Assembly (NCBI GenBank): GCA_045599185.1
Contig: JAZRVO010000022.1
Coordinates: 7,953 to 71,952 of the forward strand
Reading direction: 5' to 3'
Source: UBA1240 sp045599185
Lineage (GTDB): Bacteria > Spirochaetota > Spirochaetia > Treponematales > Treponemataceae
Length of the DNA stretch: 64,000 nucleotides
In this document: positions 1 to 7,882 of the stretch, in pieces
Layout of the letters: each line of letters starts with the position of its first letter
Numbering within the stretch: the stretch's first letter is position 1
Made by a program: the position numbers and the translations under genes
The notes under the pieces: model-generated
The model's input: only the letters and a program-made list of their open reading frames with translations
Told to the model about the DNA's origin: nothing
Databases searched by the model: none

Positions 1-89
1 AAAAGTTCAGTTTGCGCCGGTTTTTACCGTTTGTTTGCGGCAATGAAAAAATAAAGGCTGTTTACGCGTGTAAAGCGGCCTTTTAGCAG

Positions 90-118
90 TTGCAAGGCTT
101 TTGTGTATAGAGTAGAAT
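90..118 (+). promoter_or_regulatory. Sigma70-like promoter, leaderless layout
   Basis: TTGCAA (90-95), 17-nt spacer, TAGAAT (113-118). Predicted +1 is near 125, only about 3 nt before the ATG at 128, and there is no Shine-Dalgarno, so the transcript would be nearly leaderless. Confidence 0.55.
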
Positions 119-127
119 TGAAACGTT

Positions 128-931
128 ATGGAAAATGACACGCAATTTAACGCATTAAACTGTTCTGAAATTTCCCGCAAAAAAAGCTGTAAAAAGTTTT
201 CTTTTAAAAATGCCATGAATCTGGCATTTGTCGCTTTAATTTGTCTTTGTTTTGTATTTTCTTCCTGTCAAAAAACTTCGGGTACAAATCAGGAACAAAA
301 TTTTGTATTTGAAGATGAAAAGACCGGTTTTCAGCCTGTTCCGGCTTCAGTTCTGGTTTTTTATGGGTATGACTTTAACGAGCCGGAATTTATTGCTGAC
401 TGCAATGCATTTCTGTTTGAACGCTACGGCAGCTACGAACAGGGCGGGGCGGTTTTTCCCGTTGTGTTCCCCGACGACTTTAAGCAGGGCAGCCGCACGC
501 GCATAAGCCTGATTAAGAATTTTATAAGCGAAAACAATTTTGCAGGCATTGTCCTGCTTGGCGCGCCTGAAGGCACCGGCGAAGTTCTTTCTGACGTAAT
601 CGACAAAAACGATTTCAGCAAGCCGATTATTTCGTTTTTTCCTCAGGATGATTTGCTGCCGGCTGAATATTCTTCTGATTTTATTGTGGGTTTGCCGGAA
701 GAACAGACAAAACCGGATGCGGAAAGCATTTTTAACCTTACCGGAAAGGCGATAGAAGCCTGCCTGCAGAACCAGCACAAGCAGAGTGCCAGTTTGAAGG
801 GTTTTGTAAAGCAGCTGGCTGGCAGCGACTTTATGGTTTACAACTTTACCGACAGTCAGACGGCCATTATTGTTAAAAATCATTTTGTAATTGAATCGAT
901 TTTGCCGCCGCGCAGTGGCACGGTGCAGTAA
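128..931 (+). CDS. Hypothetical lipoprotein
   Basis: Predicted 267-residue exported lipoprotein of unknown function. A basic N-terminal stretch (R17-K27) is followed by a hydrophobic segment (about 31-46) that ends in an FSSC lipobox with Cys47, so it should be lipid-anchored in the envelope. The body has alternating beta/alpha hydrophobic patterns (VLVFYGYD, GIVLLGAP, PIISFFP) like a Rossmann-type periplasmic binding fold, but I do not recognise a family. The start at 128 has no ribosome binding site yet sits just downstream of a good promoter; Met30 (215) is an alternative and would shorten the n-region. It is followed after 33 bases by a phosphodiesterase gene with its own ribosome binding site and a possible internal promoter. 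Confidence 0.75.
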   Translation: MENDTQFNALNCSEISRKKSCKKFSFKNAMNLAFVALICLCFVFSSCQKTSGTNQEQNFVFEDEKTGFQPVPASVLVFYGYDFNEPEFIADCNAFLFERYGSYEQGGAVFPVVFPDDFKQGSRTRISLIKNFISENNFAGIVLLGAPEGTGEVLSDVIDKNDFSKPIISFFPQDDLLPAEYSSDFIVGLPEEQTKPDAESIFNLTGKAIEACLQNQHKQSASLKGFVKQLAGSDFMVYNFTDSQTAIIVKNHFVIESILPPRSGTVQ

Positions 932-940
932 AATCTCATT

Positions 941-949
941 TGCTATAAT
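941..949 (+). promoter_or_regulatory. Extended -10 box upstream of the phosphodiesterase gene
   Basis: TGC followed by TATAAT (944-949), an extended -10 arrangement, lies just before the TAGGAG ribosome binding site of the next gene. No clear -35 was found, so this is tentative. Confidence 0.35.
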
Positions 950-964
950 TAAATAGGAGAAAAT

Positions 965-1654
965 ATGAACGCGCTGGTACAGCAGGAATGTCTGCTGCTC
1001 GGGTCAGAAGAAGCCATTGAAGAGCTGGAAAATAAAAAATCAGCACGGCTTTTGGTTTTGGCTGACAGTCACGGCGAGTACAAACTTGTAGAATCAATAA
1101 TCAGGGAATTTGGCCCTGAATGTGATGCTGTTCTGTTTTGCGGCGACGGCAACGAAGAATTTGCCGCTTGCGTAGAAAACGCAATTTATGATGAAGATTT
1201 AAAGCTTGCCCTGCCGCCGGTTTTAGCAACGGTAAGGGGCAACTGCGATGAAGAAGCCTATTTTATTCGTAAGGAAGACGAAGAAAATGTGGCCAGCGTA
1301 CCGGTGCAGCTAAGCGAACGCCAGATTTTCAGGGTTGCCAACCGCAACGTTTTTATGGTGCACGGCCACAAGCACGGGGTAGACTTGGGTATTGAAACTT
1401 TGTCTGCGGCGGCCGGTGCGCTGGACGCGGACATGATTTTTTTCGGTCATACCCACAAGCCTTTCCGCGTTGAAACTGAAGCAACCCTAATGCTTAATCC
1501 GGGCAGCATCAGCCGTCCGCGCGGTGGTTTTGCACCAACCTTTGCTTTTGTAAGTTTCCCCGGGGAAGCTGAACGGTATTCGGTTGAGTTTTTTACCATT
1601 GTAGAGCCGCTTTTTGGCGGTTATAAATTTGAACTTGCAAGCGATATTTGCTGA
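965..1654 (+). CDS. YfcE/MJ0936-type metallophosphoesterase
   Basis: Calcineurin-like phosphodiesterase of 229 residues. The ordered metal-binding motifs of the family are visible: D34-S-H36, G60-D61-G, GNCDE near residue 97, HGHKHG near 133 and GHTH near 163, followed by the typical NPGSISRPRGG segment. Family members (YfcE, MJ0936) hydrolyse small phosphodiesters with two metal ions; the physiological substrate is not known from sequence. An N-terminal extension of about 25 residues precedes the first motif. There is no signal peptide, so it is cytoplasmic. The start is supported by TAGGAG (951-956) 8 nt before the ATG. A hairpin with a T-run follows the stop. Confidence 0.88.
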   Translation: MNALVQQECLLLGSEEAIEELENKKSARLLVLADSHGEYKLVESIIREFGPECDAVLFCGDGNEEFAACVENAIYDEDLKLALPPVLATVRGNCDEEAYFIRKEDEENVASVPVQLSERQIFRVANRNVFMVHGHKHGVDLGIETLSAAAGALDADMIFFGHTHKPFRVETEATLMLNPGSISRPRGGFAPTFAFVSFPGEAERYSVEFFTIVEPLFGGYKFELASDIC

Positions 1655-1660
1655 TTTTTA

Positions 1661-1705
1661 AGCGGAATTGTTAAGGAATCCGTTCCTTAGCTTTTCCGTT
1701 TTTTA
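1661..1705 (+). terminator. Intrinsic terminator after the phosphodiesterase gene
   Basis: Nested stem: CGGAA (1662-1666) with TTCCG (1694-1698), and TAAGGAA (1672-1678) with TTCCTTA (1683-1689), followed by TTTTTT. Confidence 0.7.
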
Positions 1706-1770
1706 TATTCCGTAAATATCCTTTTTTTTATGCATGAAAATTAGCGAATGATTCATAAATGCAGCCGCAG

Positions 1771-1838
1771 GGCAGATACGGCCGCAAAAAAAAATACGCC
1801 GTGCAGGGCACTAGTCTTTTTTTGCGGCAGGGTCTGCC
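1771..1838 (+). promoter_or_regulatory. Structured leader upstream of uraA
   Basis: A long interrupted stem pairs GGCAGA (1771-1776) with TCTGCC (1833-1838) and GCCGCAAAAAAA (1781-1792) with TTTTTTTGCGGC (1817-1828); the loop contains GTGC-AGG-GCAC. Two alternatives compete: GCCGCA at 1764-1769 can also pair with TGCGGC (1823-1828), and GGCAG-GGT-CTGCC (1826-1838) can fold locally. This layout suits a cis-acting switch for the pyrimidine/purine permease; no known riboswitch class was recognised. Confidence 0.5.
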
Positions 1839-1893
1839 TGAAGGATGCTTTTAAGTTTCTTTCGTTTTTTTATATAAAGAGGAGAAAAAGCAA

Positions 1894-3186
1894 ATGAGCG
1901 ATGACATCATTGGTGTCAACGAGCGTCCGTCTTTCGGGCGCTGGTTTGCGTTAAGCTTTCAGCATGTGTTTGCAATGTTTGGCGCAACGGTTTTGGTGCC
2001 GCTGTTAACGGGGTTAAGCCCTTCAACGGCTTTGTTTTCTGCCGGAACAGGTACACTGATTTACATTCTGTGTACGGGGGCAAAAGTTCCGGCGTTTTTA
2101 GGCTCGTCATTTGCCTTTATACCGGCTTTGATTGGCATTACCCAGCAGTACGGTATGGCCTATGCTTTGGGCGGTGCTTTCTGTGCCGGTGTTTTTTATG
2201 CCATCGTTGCTTTTGTTATTAAGTTTACCGGCAAAGACTGGCTGGACAAGGCATTGCCGCCGGTTGTCATTGGTTCTGTAATTATCGTAATCGGCCTGAA
2301 CCTTGCGCCTTCAGCAATGAACAACGCAATGTTCAACAACGGCGAATATTCTCTGGTTTATTTTTCAATTGCAATGGTTACTTTGGCAATTGCAATTGTT
2401 GCTACAATTTTCTTCAGGGGTTTTTTCAATACTATTTCAATTCTTATCGGGCTTGTCGGCGGCTATGTATTTACCCTTGTAATGGGGCTGTTTTTCCCGG
2501 CGTATCATTTAATTGATTTCAGTGCCGTAAAACAGGCTTCGTGGTTTGGCCTGCCATTTTTGCAGCACGGTGAAAACGGTTATTTCTGGTTAATGCCAAA
2601 ATTCAATATCGTTGCAATTTTAACATTCATAATTGTTTCTCTTGCAACAATTTGCGAACACCTTGGTGATACCTTGGTTTCTTCGCGCGTTGTTGGCATT
2701 GACTTTTATAAAGACCCCGGCTTGCACCGCACTTTGCTGGGCGATGGTCTTGCTACGGCATGGGCAGCAGTTTGGGGCGGTCCGCCAAACACCACTTATG
2801 GCGAAAACATTGGCGTTATGGCAATTACAAAGGTTTACAGCGTTTGGGTAATTGGCGGCGCAGCTGTTATTGCCGTTGTGCTTTCTTTCTTCCAGAAATT
2901 CGGCGCACTCATTCAGACTATTCCGGGGCCGGTTATGGGCGGCATCAGCATGCTTTTGTACGGCTTAATTGCTTCCAGCGGTTTGCGCACAATTGTAGAA
3001 AGCGGCGTAGATTATAAAGACAAGCGCAATTTAACCATTTCTTCTGTAATTATGGTTATTGGCATTGGCGGCGGAATGCTTCAGTTCAGTCTTGGTTCTT
3101 CTTTTACCTTTTCTTTGGGTGGGGTAGCTTTGGCAACACTGGTTGGCATTCTTCTTAATTTAATCATTCCAAAAGAATCAAAATAA
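1894..3186 (+). CDS. uraA: Uracil/xanthine permease, NCS2 family
   Basis: Integral inner-membrane nucleobase:cation symporter of 430 residues, the usual length for UraA. About 14 hydrophobic segments are visible. Family hallmarks are the N-terminal SFQHVFAMFGATVLVP segment and the late NAT signature in GGPPNTTYGENIGV, with the preceding acidic helix ICEHLGDTLV that contributes substrate and proton residues in UraA. The protein most resembles the UraA/PyrP branch, so uracil is the likeliest substrate, but xanthine permeases share these motifs. GAGGAG lies 9-10 nt before the ATG. It is monocistronic, between a structured leader and an intrinsic terminator, which suggests regulation by the leader. 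Confidence 0.9.
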   Translation: MSDDIIGVNERPSFGRWFALSFQHVFAMFGATVLVPLLTGLSPSTALFSAGTGTLIYILCTGAKVPAFLGSSFAFIPALIGITQQYGMAYALGGAFCAGVFYAIVAFVIKFTGKDWLDKALPPVVIGSVIIVIGLNLAPSAMNNAMFNNGEYSLVYFSIAMVTLAIAIVATIFFRGFFNTISILIGLVGGYVFTLVMGLFFPAYHLIDFSAVKQASWFGLPFLQHGENGYFWLMPKFNIVAILTFIIVSLATICEHLGDTLVSSRVVGIDFYKDPGLHRTLLGDGLATAWAAVWGGPPNTTYGENIGVMAITKVYSVWVIGGAAVIAVVLSFFQKFGALIQTIPGPVMGGISMLLYGLIASSGLRTIVESGVDYKDKRNLTISSVIMVIGIGGGMLQFSLGSSFTFSLGGVALATLVGILLNLIIPKESK

Positions 3187-3192
3187 ACCAAA

Positions 3193-3234
3193 AAGCTTGT
3201 TCGGTTTTTATTGCTGAACAAGCCTTTTTGTTTT
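3193..3234 (+). terminator. Intrinsic terminator after uraA
   Basis: GCTTGTTC (3195-3202) pairs with GAACAAGC (3216-3223), followed by a T-rich tail. Confidence 0.85.
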
Positions 3235-3243
3235 TTACTGATG

Positions 3244-3290
3244 TTTCGGGAACTTTCAGAATCCGCTGGGTTTTGAAAGGTTTCCCGAAA
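3244..3290 (+). promoter_or_regulatory. Inverted repeat upstream of nagA
   Basis: TTTCGGGAA (3244-3252) pairs with TTCCCGAAA (3282-3290) and, inside it, CTTTCA (3253-3258) pairs with TGAAAG (3274-3279). It ends 27 nt before the nagA ATG and has no T-run, so it is more likely an operator or mRNA 5' structure than a terminator. Confidence 0.5.
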
Positions 3291-3317
3291 GCTTAAATAT
3301 TATTAAAAGAGGCTTTT

Positions 3318-4484
3318 ATGGCAATCTGCCTGCATAACGGAACATTGTTGAGCGGTTTTTCGTGCATGGAAAACTGCGCAGTTTTAATAGAAAATGGGCT
3401 TATTGATGACGTTTTTACGGAAAAACGATTTGCTCAAAAGCAGTTTGATTCTTCTACCAAAATAATTGATTTGCAGGGCGCTTACATTGCACCGGGCTTT
3501 ATTGATACCCATATTCACGGTTTTGGCGGTTTTGGCACTGACGATTGCAGTACGGATTCCATTCTTGAAATGTCAAAAATTCTTGCGCAGTATGGCGTAA
3601 GTGCCTTTAACCCGACAGTTTATCCAGCAGAAGAAGAAATGATGCTTAAAACCATTAAGGCGGTCGCTTCTGCCATGGGCAAGGAAAAAGGCGCGCGCAT
3701 TATGGGGCTGCATCTGGAAGGACCGTTTATTTCGCCTTTAAAGCTTGGTGTGCAGAAACCTGAAACCGTAAAAGCCGTTGACATTCCTTTTATGGAAAAA
3801 TTGTGGCAGGCTGCGGACGGCCACATTGTTAACATGACTGTTGCACCGGAACTGAAGGGAATGCGTGAACTTGCCTTGTACTGCCTTAAAAAGGGCATTG
3901 TTCTGCAGGCCGGGCACACGGACGCAAAATACGAAAACATGACGGAAGGAATGCAGGCTGGCATTTTGCATTCTACCCACCTGTTTAACGCCATGAGCCG
4001 GCTTAACCACCGGAACCCGAATGCGGCAGGCGCTGTTCTCATTCATCCGGAAATGGCCTGCGAAATTATTGCTGACGGCGTGCACGTGCACCCGGATTTG
4101 ATAAAGCTTTTGCAGCGCGACAAGCCTTTGGATAAAATTGTTCTTATTACTGATGCGCTGAAGCCGACGGAACAGAAAGACGGGCCGTTTTTTGCCAACG
4201 GCGAAGAAGTGGTTTTTGATGAAGGCTGCTGGCACAGAAAAGTTGACGGCGTAATTGCAGGTTCGGCGCTTACGATGATTAAAGGCGTTAAAAACCTGAA
4301 CAGCTTTGGCTTCAGCTTAAGCGATTCTGTGCGTTTTGCTTCTGCAAATCCTGCCCAAATTATGAAATATTCTAATCAGGGTGTAATTATGCCGGGCAAG
4401 GCCGCCGACATTACGGTTTTTGACAAAGATTTTGACGTAAAGCTTTCTGTTATTAACGGTGACATTAAAAAGAATCTGCTGTAG
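3318..4484 (+). CDS. nagA: N-acetylglucosamine-6-phosphate deacetylase
   Basis: Cytoplasmic amidohydrolase of 388 residues that removes acetate from GlcNAc-6-P to give glucosamine-6-P. Metal and active-site landmarks are in the order expected for NagA: H65-x-H67 in DTHIHG, Glu134 in LHLEGPF, His200 in AGHTD, His221 in STHLFNA, and the catalytic Asp279 in LITDA. The C-terminal PGKAADITVFD segment is also typical. AGAGG lies 7 nt before the ATG. nagB follows on the same strand after a 97-base gap, so the two reactions converting GlcNAc-6-P to fructose-6-P are adjacent. An inverted repeat upstream may regulate it. Confidence 0.95.
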   Translation: MAICLHNGTLLSGFSCMENCAVLIENGLIDDVFTEKRFAQKQFDSSTKIIDLQGAYIAPGFIDTHIHGFGGFGTDDCSTDSILEMSKILAQYGVSAFNPTVYPAEEEMMLKTIKAVASAMGKEKGARIMGLHLEGPFISPLKLGVQKPETVKAVDIPFMEKLWQAADGHIVNMTVAPELKGMRELALYCLKKGIVLQAGHTDAKYENMTEGMQAGILHSTHLFNAMSRLNHRNPNAAGAVLIHPEMACEIIADGVHVHPDLIKLLQRDKPLDKIVLITDALKPTEQKDGPFFANGEEVVFDEGCWHRKVDGVIAGSALTMIKGVKNLNSFGFSLSDSVRFASANPAQIMKYSNQGVIMPGKAADITVFDKDFDVKLSVINGDIKKNLL

Positions 4485-4581
4485 TTTTTGAAAATGTATT
4501 TAAGGCCGTGTTTGGATGTACTTTTTGCTGCCAGAACGCGCTTTATAAATAAATGGTTGCATTTAAAAAGGGGGAAAGAAA

Positions 4582-5385
4582 ATGCGCTTAATTATTCGTG
4601 ACAATTATCAGGACTGTTCAACATGGGCTGCAAACCACATTGCAAAGGCAATTAACGATGGTGTAAAAAGCGGCAAAAAGCCTTTTGTTCTGGGTTTGCC
4701 AACCGGTTCTACACCGCTGGGCACTTACAAAAAGCTTATTGAACTTAACAAAGCGGGTAAGGTTAGTTTTGAAAATGTTGTAACTTTCAACATGGATGAA
4801 TATGTTGGGCTTACGCCGGAACATGATCAGAGCTATCACTATTTTATGTGGGAAAATTTTTTTAAGCACATAGACATTAAAAAAGAAAACGTTAACATTC
4901 TTAACGGCATGGCAGCAGACAAAGCGGCTGAATGCAAGCGTTATGAAGAAAAAATTGCAAGTTACGGCGGAATTGATTTGTTCCTTGGCGGCGTAGGTGT
5001 AGACGGTCATATTGCTTTTAACGAACCCGGTTCTTCTCTTGCAAGCCGCACCCGTGAAAACACTTTAACCCGTGACACGATTATCGTAAATTCCCGCTTT
5101 TTTGGCGGAAATACTGACCTTGTGCCTAAAACGGCATTAACTGTTGGCGTTGGCACGGTTTGCGATTCCAAACAGGTAATTATTCTTGCAAGCGGCCATA
5201 ACAAGGCTTTGGCTGTACACCACGCTGTAGAAGCCGGCATAAGCCAGATGTGGACAATTAGCGCTTTGCAAATGCACAATGATGCAATTATTGTTTGCGA
5301 TGAAGACGCTACGGACGAGCTGAAAGTTGGTACTGTAAAATATTTTAAGGACATTGAATCGAAAAATTACGACAACGCACTGTAA
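4582..5385 (+). CDS. nagB: Glucosamine-6-phosphate deaminase
   Basis: Converts glucosamine-6-P to fructose-6-P and ammonia in the cytoplasm. The 267-residue length matches E. coli NagB almost exactly and the active-site residues fall at the same numbers: Asp72 in NMDEYVGL, Asp141 and His143 in GVDGHIAFNEP, and Glu148. The phosphate loop GLPTGSTPLGTY (38-49) is intact. AGGGGGAAAG precedes the ATG. It forms a catabolic pair with nagA and is convergent with manA across a bidirectional terminator. Confidence 0.96.
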   Translation: MRLIIRDNYQDCSTWAANHIAKAINDGVKSGKKPFVLGLPTGSTPLGTYKKLIELNKAGKVSFENVVTFNMDEYVGLTPEHDQSYHYFMWENFFKHIDIKKENVNILNGMAADKAAECKRYEEKIASYGGIDLFLGGVGVDGHIAFNEPGSSLASRTRENTLTRDTIIVNSRFFGGNTDLVPKTALTVGVGTVCDSKQVIILASGHNKALAVHHAVEAGISQMWTISALQMHNDAIIVCDEDATDELKVGTVKYFKDIESKNYDNAL

Positions 5386-5461
5386 TTTTTCTCTTTAGTT
5401 TCATGTCAGCCTGAATTATTATCCAGTTTTTGGGCTGATATAAAAAATTGAATTAATGAGA

Positions 5462-5518
5462 AAAAACAAAACCCTGCTGCGGTATTTTCCGGGCAGGGTT
5501 TGTTTTTTCTGCTTGTAA
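5462..5518 (+). terminator. Terminator between nagB and manA
   Basis: AAAACCCTGC pairs with GCAGGGTTTGTTTT; A-run and T-run on opposite sides make it usable by both convergent genes. Confidence 0.85.
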
Positions 5519-5550
5519 TGTAACAGATGCAGGTAGTAAGATTGCGGCTT

Positions 5551-6372
5551 TTAGTACCACACCTGCATAACCTGCAAATCGCCGCTGATTTTTACTTCTG
5601 CGTTTGGCGCGGCTAAAAAAACATCTTCTTTTGCGGCGTTATATTTTTCGTCGCTGCTTTCTATTGTGCCGTTGCCGTCAAGAACAATAAAACTTGCCCA
5701 GCAGTTTCTGCCTTGCATGTTTACTGTTTCGCCGCGCGGTTCAATTTTTTCAATTCCAAACTCTGCACATTCAAATTTGCCGGTAAAATTGGTTTTGTGC
5801 TGTGCGCTGGTTGGTTTCATAACGTCCAGCGCCTGGTTCAGGTGCAGCGGCCTTCCGCGTCCCCAGTCAAAAATTCTGTAAGTAATGTTGCTGGCCTGCT
5901 GAATTTCCAGAATGCGGATGCCACCCATGATGGCGTGCACCGTGCCGGCAGGAATGAATACAAAATCACCTTTTTTTACTTTCGTATAAATCAGAAAATC
6001 GTCTAAATTGTTATTTTGCAATGCTTCGCAGAATTTTTCCTTGGTATAGCTGCTTTGCAGGCCGCTTATAACCGTAGCTTCTTCGTCTGCATCTAAAATG
6101 TACCAGCATTCTGTCTTGCCGTGGCTGTTTTCGTGAAGCCGGGCGTATTCTTCATCCGGGTGAACCTGAACCGAAAGCATTTGGTTTGCCTGAATGATTT
6201 TTACTAAAACTGGCAGGGTGTGAGATGTTTTTTCAGATACAGAAACCGGTTTCTTGCTTTCTTCTAAGAAACTTTCGCAACCGTCTATTGTGGATACAGC
6301 CCAGTCTTCATAACCCCATGGTTTTGGAGAAACAAAAGGCTGTAATTTATATAAAGCTTTACAAATAGACAT
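5551..6372 (-). CDS. manA: Type I mannose-6-phosphate isomerase
   Basis: Cupin-type zinc enzyme that interconverts mannose-6-P and fructose-6-P. At 273 residues it is the short bacterial form. Zinc ligands are visible as Gln69 and His71 in VQVHPDEEYA, Glu88 in KTECWY and His146 in PAGTVHA; the ILEIQQASNITYRIFDWGR segment is typical. No Shine-Dalgarno precedes the ATG; instead a promoter places +1 on or next to the A of the start codon, so its mRNA is probably leaderless. It is divergent from the ROK regulator and shares a palindromic promoter region with it, implying control by that regulator. The product feeds mannose from beta-mannosides into the same fructose-6-P pool as nagAB. Confidence 0.93.
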   Translation of the reverse strand: MSICKALYKLQPFVSPKPWGYEDWAVSTIDGCESFLEESKKPVSVSEKTSHTLPVLVKIIQANQMLSVQVHPDEEYARLHENSHGKTECWYILDADEEATVISGLQSSYTKEKFCEALQNNNLDDFLIYTKVKKGDFVFIPAGTVHAIMGGIRILEIQQASNITYRIFDWGRGRPLHLNQALDVMKPTSAQHKTNFTGKFECAEFGIEKIEPRGETVNMQGRNCWASFIVLDGNGTIESSDEKYNAAKEDVFLAAPNAEVKISGDLQVMQVWY

Positions 6373-6378
6373 AGCGTA

Positions 6379-6440
6379 ATGTTAGTAAAAATAATTCATC
6401 TTGTCAAATACCAAAGTTAGGTGATATAATCAACTAACAT
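6379..6440. promoter_or_regulatory. Overlapping divergent promoters and operator, manA/ROK
   Basis: Plus strand: TTGTCA (6401-6406), 18 nt, TATAAT (6425-6430). Minus strand: TTGACA (6407-6402), 17 nt, TAACAT (6384-6379). The two -35 boxes overlap by five bases. An 8-bp inverted pair ATGTTAGT (6379-6386) / ACTAACAT (6433-6440) frames the region, and GTTAG-N-TGAT-ATA-ATCA-N-CTAAC (6416-6438) is a near-perfect operator over the TATAAT box. Both start codons lie within 10 nt of their -10 boxes. Confidence 0.75.
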
Positions 6441-7634
6441 ATGAAGTACATAAATTCTCAGGCTGATATAAATGTTTCCCGTATTTTAAGATTAATCTGG
6501 CAGCAAAACGGTATCAGCCGTATTGAAATAGCGTCAAAACTTGGCCTTGATAAATCAACAGTTACAAAAATAGTTTATTCTTTGCTGGAAGTAGGCATTG
6601 TTGCAGAGGTTGCACATGGTTCAACCGGGCCGCAGGGCGGAAGAAAGCCCATTTACCTTGAAATTACCAGTTCTTTTGCTTTGGTTGGCGGAATTGAAAT
6701 AAATTCTTCAGGTTTTATATGCAGCCTTTTGGACTTGCAGGGCGAACTTCTGTTCAATTATGAACAGAAAATGCAGGTTAGCGACCCTTTAGACTGCTTT
6801 AATCGTGCTTATGAAATTCTTTTGGAAGAATCGAAAAAACTAAAAATAAACCTGATTGGTGTTGGTGTCGGGCTTTCGGGCATTGTAAACAGTGATTCCG
6901 GTTTTATCATAAAATCCATTCCGTTAAATATGCACAGCAATTTTCCGTTTTCCCAAATAGCTTCAAGCCAGGCCGGCGTGCCTGTTTTTGTTGAAAACGA
7001 TGCCCGCTGCTGCTGTTACAGCGAACGTACCCTTTTGCACGATACCGGAATGCAGAACATTCTTTTTATTCTTATTGAATTGCGCAATGGCGACAGGCCG
7101 GTTTTGAAAAATACGGAAGTTTCTGTTGGTATGGGGCTTGTGCTTAATGGCCGAATTTACAAAGGTTCGGGTTTTTCTGCCGGTGAGTTTTCCAGCATGA
7201 TGTGGAACGGCGAACAGAGCTGCCAGTTTTTTTCGGAAGAAGAGAACCTTGCCGAATTTGGCAAAAGCAACAGTTCTTTAACCGGCGAAAAAGATACCAT
7301 TTTTAGCGAACTTGCGCGCCATGCCGCTTTTTTGGTAAATACGCTTAATCTGGAGACTGTTTATATTGGCGGTTTGCCGACGGAACTTTCTGAAGAGCTG
7401 GCAAAACTTATATCACGCCGGGTTGAATGCCAGTGGCCGTATGAAAATTTGAACCACTGCGAAATAAAACTGAGTTCACTTGGTAACCTTGCCGTTGCTT
7501 ATGGTGCCGCCGGAATGTTTATAGACAGATTTTTTGCATTGCCAAGCCTTTCTACGCCGTCTGGCAACGGACCTTCCATACTTGAAGCATTGTCTTTGGT
7601 TGGTACAACCGGAATGGCAGGAAAACTGGTTTAG
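6441..7634 (+). CDS. ROK-family transcriptional regulator (NagC/XylR type)
   Basis: 397-residue sugar-responsive repressor. A winged helix-turn-helix occupies about residues 10-65 (ISRIEIASKLGLDKSTVTKIV), followed by the two lobes of an ROK sugar-kinase-like fold (GVGVGLSG, ENDARCCC, VGMGLVLNG). The usual ROK zinc cluster CxCGxxGCxE is not present; the equivalent stretch reads WNGEQSCQF, so metal binding may be lost. There is no Shine-Dalgarno and the ATG is 10 nt after TATAAT. Its position among nagA, nagB, manA and a GH20 enzyme suggests that it senses GlcNAc-6-P or a related sugar phosphate; the palindrome over its own promoter suggests autoregulation. Confidence 0.88.
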   Translation: MKYINSQADINVSRILRLIWQQNGISRIEIASKLGLDKSTVTKIVYSLLEVGIVAEVAHGSTGPQGGRKPIYLEITSSFALVGGIEINSSGFICSLLDLQGELLFNYEQKMQVSDPLDCFNRAYEILLEESKKLKINLIGVGVGLSGIVNSDSGFIIKSIPLNMHSNFPFSQIASSQAGVPVFVENDARCCCYSERTLLHDTGMQNILFILIELRNGDRPVLKNTEVSVGMGLVLNGRIYKGSGFSAGEFSSMMWNGEQSCQFFSEEENLAEFGKSNSSLTGEKDTIFSELARHAAFLVNTLNLETVYIGGLPTELSEELAKLISRRVECQWPYENLNHCEIKLSSLGNLAVAYGAAGMFIDRFFALPSLSTPSGNGPSILEALSLVGTTGMAGKLV

Positions 7635-7680
7635 TTTTTTTGTGCTGCGCAACGTTAATGCTGCATAATAAACCGCCGTT

Positions 7681-7728
7681 TTTTTACTGTTTATTTATGC
7701 TATATGTAATAGAAGAAAACAGTAAAAA
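7681..7728 (+). repeat. Inverted repeat after the ROK gene
   Basis: TTTTTACTGTTT (7681-7692) is the reverse complement of AAACAGTAAAAA (7717-7728). It may act as a weak terminator for the regulator gene. Confidence 0.45.
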
Positions 7729-7824
7729 ACTGATAATTTTATGATAATTCTGCTGCTGTTTTTTCTTCAATTTGAAAAAAAATAGATGAACAAACTGCAA
7801 AACCGGACTTAAAGCCCTGCACAA

Positions 7825-7870
7825 ACAAAAGCCCTTAAACACTTAAAAAGCGTTTAAGGGCTTTTGTTTT
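7825..7870. terminator. Bidirectional terminator, ROK gene / GH20 gene
   Basis: ACAAAAGCCCTTAAAC pairs with GTTTAAGGGCTTTTGT; flanking A and T runs serve both convergent genes. Confidence 0.88.
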
Positions 7871-7882
7871 GGTTCGTTCAAA

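Noticed and set aside
7..216. Minus-strand 69-codon frame at the window start
   Set aside because: It overlaps the promoter and the start of the lipoprotein gene, has no ribosome binding site and no recognisable features.
1760..1893. Purine riboswitch in front of uraA
   Set aside because: The conserved aptamer loops of the purine class are not present; the structure is a long rod instead.
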